DNA of 10,647 nt from JBKJTP01 sp046590195 (lineage in GTDB: Bacteria > Bacteroidota > Ignavibacteria > Palsa-1295): the NCBI GenBank assembly GCA_046590195.1, contig JBKJTP010000029.1, forward strand, positions 1 to 10,647, given 5' to 3'. The position numbers and the translations under genes are program-made. Position 1 is the stretch's first letter. Every line of letters starts with the position of its first letter. Below are positions 5,269 through 10,647 of the stretch, one piece after another. The notes beneath the pieces were generated by a model. The model worked only from the letters and a program-made list of their open reading frames with translations, was not told where the DNA came from and searched no databases.

Positions 5269-7332
5269 TTAATTAACGATCGTGAACTCCACACGGCGAT
5301 TGAGCTGACGTCCCTCTTCGGTATCATTCGTCGACATTGGCTTTGTCTCGCCAAAACCGCGCGAGGTCAGGCGTGACGCAGCGGCGCCCTTGCTAGCGAA
5401 ATAGTCCATCACCGACTTTGCTCGTGCCGTCGAGAGCGCATCATTCGCAGCGTTATTACCGACGTTATCGGTGTGCCCGCCGATCGCGATCCTGAGTTCT
5501 GCATTATCATTGAGGAATGTCACCGCGCGATCGAGTTCAGGATAAGACTCAGGCTTCAACTCACTCTTCGCGGTCTCGAAGAAGATGTTGTTCAGCCGGA
5601 TGACCTGTCCAACTTCGATCGGAGAGAGATAGAGATCCTTCGTGATCTCCGTGTACGTTGCTAGCGAAGCGAGATCAAGATTATCGCTAGCTGGATAATA
5701 TCCCTTCGCCTCTGCACGGAATCCGTAGTTCGCTCCGGTCGGCAGCACGATCTTGTATTCTCCTTTGCCTTTACTGCTGCGTGCAACGCCGGCGTCCTTA
5801 CCTTCCGGCAGGATCTCGTACTTGATGACGGCCTCGATCGGTGCCTTCGTGTTCGCATCGAAAGTATGTCCGGAGACCATCAGCACCACCTTTGGCTTCA
5901 CGGCCTCTGGCAACATGATGCGATAGATATCGCCACCGCCATTGCCGCCGACGGCCTTTGACGTATAATAGGCATAGTCGCCTGCCGCGGCGATATAATA
6001 GAACTGATCCGATTGTGCCGAGTTGATACCGTCGCCAAGATTCTCCGGCTCTGACCACTTTGTCCAGCTATCGTCAAGGCGCCGTGTCAAGTAGAGATCA
6101 GCGCTACCGTATCCGCTTCTACCCGTCGCGCTGAAATAGAGCGTCTTGCCATCAGCAGCGAGTGTCGGTCCCGTTTCGGCCATCATTGTGTTCACGTCTG
6201 CGCCGAGGTTCAACGGTGCCGTCCAGGTCCCATCGCCTTTGAGTAAGGAGACATAGAGGTCGTTATCACCATAGGTATCATTGCGCGAAAGCGACATGAG
6301 TAACACCTTACCATCGTTCGATTGAAAGTAGTTCGAAGTTGTGCCGTTCACGTAAAAGTCATCGATCTCCGCTTCTACCGGAACACCCCATCCGTTCGGA
6401 GTGCTGTAGGAGAACGATACGCCGCTCTTGCCTGCGCTACTGCCATCGGACTCGTACACGTTTCCAACACACAGCACATTGCCATCCGGCGTGATGGAGT
6501 TCACATAGTTATTACCGGAATTATTGATCATGCCTCCGACCGGTCTGCCCACTGCCCACGTACCGTCGCCCTGAAGCACACTGTAGTAGGCATCTGAACT
6601 TCCCTCTGCGCCGCCGATATTTCCCGAGTAATTATGACGGCTGTAATAGATGGTCTTGCCATCCGGTGCGATGGCGTCCATCAATTCCGTTGCGCTGGAG
6701 TTCACGTTCGGGCCGAGGTTCTCCGGCTTCGCAGTCCACTTGAGATCTTTTGCGAGATTGATCTTCCATGTGATCGGATCTTTATGATCGGCGATACCGA
6801 TCGCATCGATCTCATTCCAGCCATCGACCATGTTCGGCTCGATGACCACTTTCACGCCCACCACATCGTAGGTCGTGCGCTCGATCATCACGTTGAACAC
6901 ACGCGGCGTCAGCGTTACGTTCTTTGGCTCTTGCTCGAAAACGAGGTGCTCATCGCCTTCGCCGTCATACAGATAGACCTTCGAGACAGCGCCCGGACCG
7001 TTATTCTCGGCGATCGCGATCTGCTGCACTTTCTGCGGTTTCGCATACTCGACCCAAATGTACTGCGCGTCGTCTAGCTCCTGCTTCTTATCGTTATCAT
7101 CCAGTGCCCAGCCAACTGCCCAGGCACCGGCCTTGTCGCCGCCAAGCGGGAGGACATTTGGTTGGCCTGTCACGAACTTCGCCGCGAATTCTTCGTCATC
7201 GTACTGCGTCGAGTAGTTAACGAGCTTCGATGCCCACTGCACGTTCTGCGGTTGCGATTGAGCCAATGCAGGCTGTGCGAGGATCGGACATAATAGTAGT
7301 AGGATCAGTACGAGACGGGATCGGAATCTCAT
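5269..7332 (-). CDS. OmpA-family protein with Gal-binding-like, PD40 propeller and regulatory domains, PorE-like
   Basis: An exported protein of 687 residues from ATG 7332; a GTG two codons upstream (7338) is also in frame. I chose the ATG because it begins a normal signal peptide (MRFRSR, leucine core, PALAQ). Domains in order: a discoidin/galactose-binding-like domain (about 31-183), ending in GWNEIDAIGI; PD40/WD40-like propeller repeats (about 210-474), with several DGKT-(I/L)-Y(Y/F)S units; a carboxypeptidase-regulatory domain (about 482-571); and an OmpA C-terminal domain (about 575-687) with GGHTDNVGNNAANDALSTAR, whose Asp622 and Arg637 should bind peptidoglycan. PD40-CRD-OmpA is the order found in PorE, a T9SS component, but PorE has TPR repeats in front and is a lipoprotein; here a Gal-binding-like domain is in front and no good lipobox is seen (Cys15 follows LLL). 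Function as an envelope anchor or T9SS accessory is inferred. Confidence 0.88.
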   Translation of the reverse strand: MRFRSRLVLILLLLCPILAQPALAQSQPQNVQWASKLVNYSTQYDDEEFAAKFVTGQPNVLPLGGDKAGAWAVGWALDDNDKKQELDDAQYIWVEYAKPQKVQQIAIAENNGPGAVSKVYLYDGEGDEHLVFEQEPKNVTLTPRVFNVMIERTTYDVVGVKVVIEPNMVDGWNEIDAIGIADHKDPITWKINLAKDLKWTAKPENLGPNVNSSATELMDAIAPDGKTIYYSRHNYSGNIGGAEGSSDAYYSVLQGDGTWAVGRPVGGMINNSGNNYVNSITPDGNVLCVGNVYESDGSSAGKSGVSFSYSTPNGWGVPVEAEIDDFYVNGTTSNYFQSNDGKVLLMSLSRNDTYGDNDLYVSLLKGDGTWTAPLNLGADVNTMMAETGPTLAADGKTLYFSATGRSGYGSADLYLTRRLDDSWTKWSEPENLGDGINSAQSDQFYYIAAAGDYAYYTSKAVGGNGGGDIYRIMLPEAVKPKVVLMVSGHTFDANTKAPIEAVIKYEILPEGKDAGVARSSKGKGEYKIVLPTGANYGFRAEAKGYYPASDNLDLASLATYTEITKDLYLSPIEVGQVIRLNNIFFETAKSELKPESYPELDRAVTFLNDNAELRIAIGGHTDNVGNNAANDALSTARAKSVMDYFASKGAAASRLTSRGFGETKPMSTNDTEEGRQLNRRVEFTIVN

Positions 7333-7350
7333 AAACACGGACTAAATTGT

Positions 7351-7374
7351 GTTGAACAGCGTGACAGGTTGAAC
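7351..7374. repeat. GTTGAAC direct repeat in the OmpA operon leader
   Basis: GTTGAAC occurs at 7351-7357 and again at 7368-7374, 17 bases apart start to start. Read on the OmpA strand it is GTTCAAC twice, between the presumed promoter and the start codon. It could be a protein-binding site in the untranslated leader or chance; the unit is only seven bases. Confidence 0.3.
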
Positions 7375-7387
7375 GGGGAACAGACCA

Positions 7388-7395
7388 CAAAGATA
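7388..7395 (-). promoter_or_regulatory. -7 promoter box of the OmpA operon
   Basis: On the minus strand this reads TATCTTTG, an exact match to the Bacteroidota primary sigma factor -7 consensus TAnnTTTG. It is 55 bases before ATG 7332, so the transcript would start near 7380 with a leader of about 50 bases. The matching -33 TTG is imperfect: the nearest candidate is TTCG on the same strand around 7416-7420, at a spacing slightly above the usual 19-21. Confidence 0.5.
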
Positions 7396-7416
7396 CGTCT
7401 GCGATAAGGCGCGGCC

Positions 7417-7436
7417 ACGAAGCATTGAGTCTTCGT
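7417..7436. promoter_or_regulatory. Inverted repeat upstream of the OmpA promoter, possible operator
   Basis: ACGAAG (7417-7422) and CTTCGT (7431-7436) form a perfect six-base inverted repeat with an eight-base spacer, in the 190-base divergent region between the OmpA operon and the methyltransferase. It overlaps the place where the -33 region of the OmpA promoter should lie, which suits a repressor or activator site. No regulator gene is nearby. The rest of the divergent region shows only a poor -7 candidate, TACTGTTTG (7474-7482), for the methyltransferase. Confidence 0.3.
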
Positions 7437-7528
7437 TACCACGTAAGAAATGGCAAAACCAGCTACCCCATGGTACTGTTTGCCCTCTTTCGTATTGAGT
7501 TGGTCCCTTATAACCCAGCCTCTCCCTA

Positions 7529-8455
7529 ATGAATTTTCAACCCTCGGACTTTGAAGCGGTCGCCTGCGATCTTTGTGGCAAGGATACCCCGATCAAGCGC
7601 TACGAGAAGCGTGGCTTCAACATCGTCGAGTGCAGCAACTGCCAGATGGTCTACACGAACCCACGGTTGAAGGGTGAAAAGATCACGGAGCTTTATGACG
7701 CCGATTATTTTCAAGGCCACGGCTTCGATAAGTCGGTCGATTACGTCACTGATGTTAAGGACCACACCAAGGGTGCGGCGAAGGACAACTTCACTCTGAA
7801 CGACTGGGATCTGGACGCGATCAAGCAGCTTTTGGGAAAACGGCAGGGCAAACTACGTCTTCTCGAGATCGGCTGCGGTACCGGAGTATTTCTCGATAAG
7901 GCACGTCAGCACGGCTTCGATGTCGAAGGTCTGGAGCTAAGCTCCTACGCCGCGGATTTCGTGAGGAAGATGGGCATTCCAGTCAGGACAGAGTCGATCG
8001 AATCGGCGAACGACGCACCGAACTCCTGGGACGTGATCGTCATGCGAGAGGTCATTGAGCATCTGCCGCATCCGAAGCAATCGCTAGAAACCGTGCATTC
8101 CTGGCTCAAGCCGGGGGGCGTTCTATTCATGGCGACGGGTAACTACGATTGCCCTGAGCGCAAGCTCCGAGGCTCGGACTGGTTCTACTTCATGCCCGAG
8201 GGACATCTTTACTATTTCTCCAACCGGACAATGACGAACTATCTAAAGAAGGTCGGCTTTGGTAAGGTGATGGTCACGAACCAGGGAGATATGCTGATGG
8301 ACAAGCTCCGCAACGCCGGAGTGATCGCCCCCTCAGACCAAACTGCCCCCTGGCCCGGCACTCCCCGTAACCTCCTCAAGCGTCTCGTGTTCTTAGGTGT
8401 AAGAGGGGTCAATCATTTCATCTCCAGCGGCATGCGTATCTATGCCGTGAAGTAG
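7529..8455 (+). CDS. Class I SAM-dependent methyltransferase with N-terminal Cys4 knuckle
   Basis: A 308-residue cytoplasmic protein. Residues 13-38 hold two CxxC pairs (Cys13/Cys16 in CDLC, Cys35/Cys38 in CSNC), a zinc-ribbon-like knuckle common in front of Methyltransf_23-type enzymes. The SAM-binding motif I is LLEIGCGTGVF (111-121), with the acidic end of the next strand at LEL (135-137). Motif IV-like WDVIVMREVIEHLPHP (167-182) and the LKPGGVLFMATGN strand (193-205) follow. Together these make a confident class I methyltransferase. The substrate is unknown: relatives act on sugars, quinone-like rings or lipids, and nothing in the C-terminal part (210-308) decides it. The ATG at 7529 precedes the Cys knuckle closely and there is no Shine-Dalgarno. 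No partner gene lies in the same operon, as the next gene is 94 bases on. Confidence 0.88.
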   Translation: MNFQPSDFEAVACDLCGKDTPIKRYEKRGFNIVECSNCQMVYTNPRLKGEKITELYDADYFQGHGFDKSVDYVTDVKDHTKGAAKDNFTLNDWDLDAIKQLLGKRQGKLRLLEIGCGTGVFLDKARQHGFDVEGLELSSYAADFVRKMGIPVRTESIESANDAPNSWDVIVMREVIEHLPHPKQSLETVHSWLKPGGVLFMATGNYDCPERKLRGSDWFYFMPEGHLYYFSNRTMTNYLKKVGFGKVMVTNQGDMLMDKLRNAGVIAPSDQTAPWPGTPRNLLKRLVFLGVRGVNHFISSGMRIYAVK

Positions 8456-8467
8456 TCGCTTCGCGGG

Positions 8468-8524
8468 AGTGCTGAGATGAAAGTGCTGAGTGCTGAGTAG
8501 TTGCCCTGAGATGTGGGCCCTGAG
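8468..8524. repeat. Degenerate CTGAG repeat between methyltransferase and protease
   Basis: AGTGCTGAG occurs at 8468-8476, 8482-8490 and 8489-8497 (the last two share AG), then GCCCTGAG at 8503-8510 and 8517-8524. The core CTGAG thus appears five times in 53 bases, at spacings of 14, 7, 13 and 14, as if from a seven-base unit. It fills most of the 94-base gap before the protease gene. It may be a decayed tandem repeat or a set of binding sites. Confidence 0.5.
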
Positions 8525-8531
8525 TGGTCGC

Positions 8532-8539
8532 TGTATTTG
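8532..8539 (+). promoter_or_regulatory. Possible -7 promoter box of the protease gene
   Basis: TGTATTTG matches TAnnTTTG except for G in place of A, and lies ten bases before ATG 8550, which would give a very short leader or leaderless start. The only TTG upstream (8501-8503) is 28 bases away, too far for the usual -33. The CTGAG repeats lie directly upstream. Confidence 0.25.
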
Positions 8540-8549
8540 GTCAAAGCCT

Positions 8550-10647
8550 ATGTTCGGTAAATTCTCGTCAGTTCTCGCTCTTGTACTAGCATTCGCCGCG
8601 AGCGCTTCTGCTCAGTGGGTGAACCAGCCCACCAGTGACACCGCAAGCCAGCGCATCATGGTGCGCTTGACGCCTGCGGCGGCGAAGAGCCTCGTTGCTG
8701 CATTCGCGAATGCACGTGATCCGAAGTTGAGTCTTGGGGAGATCAAAGTTAACGATGGTGCACTCATCACTGGATTGCTTGACATCCCATCGCACTTGCA
8801 AGTCTCGGCGATCAAGCCGTTCATCGCGCAGAATAGCGTCGTCTTTCCCGACGTACGCGTGAAGCTGAATCCAGCACTCTTTGTGCAACACGCTGCACCG
8901 ACCCTTGACAAGAACGCGAAGCTCCGCGCAATCGAGGACAAAGTATCACGATGGTTCGAGTTACGTTACGACGCATCGCTCTCCCCGACTGAAGCTTCAG
9001 CATTGATCCGCAAGAATGCGAACATCGAGATCGCAGAGCCGCGCTATCTTCGCAAGACGCAGTTCGTCCCGAACGATTCGTTGCTGAAAGATCAATTTCA
9101 TCTCGCAGCGATGAACATCTTCGATGCGTGGGATCATGTGCGTTGCGATTCGAGCACCATCATAGCGAATGTCGATGTCGGTGTGGACTGGACCCACCCC
9201 GATCTGCTCCCAAGCATTTCCAAGAACTGGGGCGAGTTGGGCCTCGATGATGAAGGTAATGAGAAATGGTCGAACGCGATCGACGACGATGGCAACGGAT
9301 TCATCGATGACTGGCACGGCTGGGATTTCGGCGGACCTTTCGGCGAGACGACCGACAACGATGCGCGTCCAGACCGTGACAATCCTAACGACCACGGCAC
9401 ACATACGACAGGTATCTCCGCAGCGCTGGCAAACAACCGCAAAGGTATTGCAGGCATCGCGTTCGGCGCAGGCATCATGCCGCTGAAGGCTGCTGACAAT
9501 TTCACCAACTACATCTCGTTCGGTTACGAAGCGATCGCTTATGCTGCGAACATGCGCGTGCGCATCGTCAATTGCTCGTGGGGAGGACCGCAGCGCTCTG
9601 AAGCTGAGAATGACGTGATCCAATATGCATACGCGAAGAATACGCTTGTGATCGCAGCGAGCGGCAACAATTATCGCGAGGAGGATTATTACCCGGCATC
9701 GTATGACCACGTTGTTTCTGTTGGTTCGATCAGCCCTAGCGGTTTGCGTGATGGCTTCTCGAATTATAGCATCAAGGTTGATGTCGGCGCACCCGGCTCT
9801 GCGATCCTAAGCACCGTACCGTTCGAAGGCTACTCATTCCTTGGCGGCACGAGCATGTCAACCCCGCAAGTCGCTGGTGCGGCCGCGCTGGTGCTTGCAC
9901 AGAACCCATCGCTCAATGCAGGACAACTCGGCGAGATGATCCGTGCTAGTGCGAAGGGTAACATTGATACTACAGTACGCGACCGCATGGGGCGCGGCAT
10001 GATCGATATCAATCGCGCGGTCACCGATACCAATCTCTTCTCCGCTCGGATCGACGCTGTCAAGATCTTCGATGACAATGACGACCAGATCGTTGCACCG
10101 AGTGAGTCTGGCGCGATCGTCATCACTGCGCTCAATTATCTTCGCCCACTTCCATCGCTGAAGGCCAAGATCGAATTCGTAAAGAATGGTGAATTCATTC
10201 TGACCAACACGAAGGAGATCACATTCGGACTTTCTAATACACTTTCGACGGTCAAGAATCTTCAGGCGGATTTCAGATTTCTGGTCAAGGATTCTACTCC
10301 GATCTCGGCTGAGGTTGTTGTGAAGGTATCATTCTTTGACGAGACGGTCGGTTATGGTCCGGATGTCGACTTCTTCACGTTCGTCATCAATCCTGATTAC
10401 CGTGATCTCAACGCGAATAATCTTACCGTTACTTTCGACTCAAAGGGCGGCATGGGGTACAGCGATCCGGTAGAACATTCACGCGGCTCCGGTTTTACAT
10501 GGGAGAAGGCTCCTAGCGATATCCCTTCGGCGGGCAGAAGCATTTTGTATCAGTCGGGTTTGATGCTGGGAGCTGGCGAAGAGCGCGTTGTGAGCATCGC
10601 ACCTTCGCAGTTCTCGAATTACGCGGATCAGGACTTCGCGAATGTTT
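8550..10647 (+). CDS. Secreted subtilisin-family (S8) serine protease, 3' end cut by window
   Basis: The frame is open from ATG 8550 to the right edge, 699 codons without a stop. A signal peptide (1-21, ending SASA before QWV) comes first, then a propeptide-like region (about 22-190) and a peptidase S8 domain (about 195-490). The catalytic triad is complete: Asp209 in NVDVGVDWTHPDL (DVG where DTG is usual), His282 in DHGTHTTG and Ser435 in GGTSMSTPQVAG, with oxyanion Asn373 in AASGNN. An acidic insert, IDDDGNGFIDD (244-254), is a likely calcium-binding loop common in secreted FCB subtilases. Beyond residue 490 comes beta-rich sequence typical of accessory domains. A T9SS sorting domain may follow outside the window, but that cannot be seen. 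The protein should act outside the cell as a general or processing protease. No Shine-Dalgarno is seen. Confidence 0.92.
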   Translation, partial: MFGKFSSVLALVLAFAASASAQWVNQPTSDTASQRIMVRLTPAAAKSLVAAFANARDPKLSLGEIKVNDGALITGLLDIPSHLQVSAIKPFIAQNSVVFPDVRVKLNPALFVQHAAPTLDKNAKLRAIEDKVSRWFELRYDASLSPTEASALIRKNANIEIAEPRYLRKTQFVPNDSLLKDQFHLAAMNIFDAWDHVRCDSSTIIANVDVGVDWTHPDLLPSISKNWGELGLDDEGNEKWSNAIDDDGNGFIDDWHGWDFGGPFGETTDNDARPDRDNPNDHGTHTTGISAALANNRKGIAGIAFGAGIMPLKAADNFTNYISFGYEAIAYAANMRVRIVNCSWGGPQRSEAENDVIQYAYAKNTLVIAASGNNYREEDYYPASYDHVVSVGSISPSGLRDGFSNYSIKVDVGAPGSAILSTVPFEGYSFLGGTSMSTPQVAGAAALVLAQNPSLNAGQLGEMIRASAKGNIDTTVRDRMGRGMIDINRAVTDTNLFSARIDAVKIFDDNDDQIVAPSESGAIVITALNYLRPLPSLKAKIEFVKNGEFILTNTKEITFGLSNTLSTVKNLQADFRFLVKDSTPISAEVVVKVSFFDETVGYGPDVDFFTFVINPDYRDLNANNLTVTFDSKGGMGYSDPVEHSRGSGFTWEKAPSDIPSAGRSILYQSGLMLGAGEERVVSIAPSQFSNYADQDFANV

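Noticed and set aside
6634..7077. A 147-codon plus-strand ORF within the OmpA gene
   Set aside because: It is antisense to the Gal-binding-like and PD40 domains, which are clearly coding, and its sequence resembles no protein family.
4535..7332. Lipoprotein signal peptides for the OmpA proteins
   Set aside because: Cysteines follow runs of leucine or valine rather than a G/A/S at the -1 position, and an AxA-type signal peptidase I site is present or plausible in both.
8468..8524. A CRISPR array
   Set aside because: The units are only 5-9 bases with 0-9 base spacers, far too short for CRISPR repeats, and no cas gene is present.
8997..9710. A 237-codon minus-strand ORF
   Set aside because: It lies wholly inside the protease gene on the opposite strand, and the protease frame carries the complete S8 catalytic motifs.

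Overview
The window reads as chromosomal DNA of a bacterium from the Bacteroidota/Chlorobiota (FCB) side of the tree. Ignavibacteria- or Kapabacteria-like is my best guess, by inference only. Reasons: a secreted protein ends in a recognisable type IX secretion (T9SS) type A sorting domain; OmpA-family proteins carry PD40 beta-propeller and carboxypeptidase-regulatory domains, as in the T9SS-associated protein PorE; starts mostly lack Shine-Dalgarno sequences; and an exact copy of the Bacteroidota -7 promoter box (TAnnTTTG) lies upstream of the OmpA operon. Base composition is moderate and codon use looks even across the confident genes. I see no insertion sequence, phage gene, tRNA, rRNA or CRISPR array.

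Layout. 2-364 (+): the 3' end of a class V aminotransferase of the cysteine desulfurase type. 365-546: spacer with a GC-rich palindrome. 547-2514 (+): a large secreted protein of unknown function with a T9SS signal, followed by a good intrinsic terminator. 2515-3190: a long stretch without a confident gene, dense in small hairpins, with one weak ORF. 3191-3421 (+): a small, strikingly histidine-rich protein. 3488-4495 (+): a two-domain GNAT acetyltransferase. 4503-4525: a hairpin shared by convergent genes. 7332-4535 (-): a two-gene operon of OmpA-family proteins, the second (4535-5260) being colinear with the C-terminal third of the first (5269-7332). 7339-7528: the divergent promoter region. 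7529-8455 (+): a class I SAM-dependent methyltransferase with an N-terminal Cys4 knuckle. 8456-8549: a spacer with a degenerate CTGAG repeat. 8550 to the right edge (+): a secreted subtilisin-family (S8) protease with an intact catalytic triad, cut by the window end.

How the genes fit together. The clearest theme is the cell envelope: two exported proteins (one definite T9SS cargo, one likely) and a pair of peptidoglycan-binding OmpA proteins, the larger with PorE-like PD40-CRD-OmpA order. The acetyltransferase and methyltransferase have no obvious link to them. The least explained part is 2515-3190 with the histidine-rich gene behind it: adjacent hairpins run from 2931 to 3156 and end 34 bases before the likely start codon, which could be a structured RNA or a regulatory leader.
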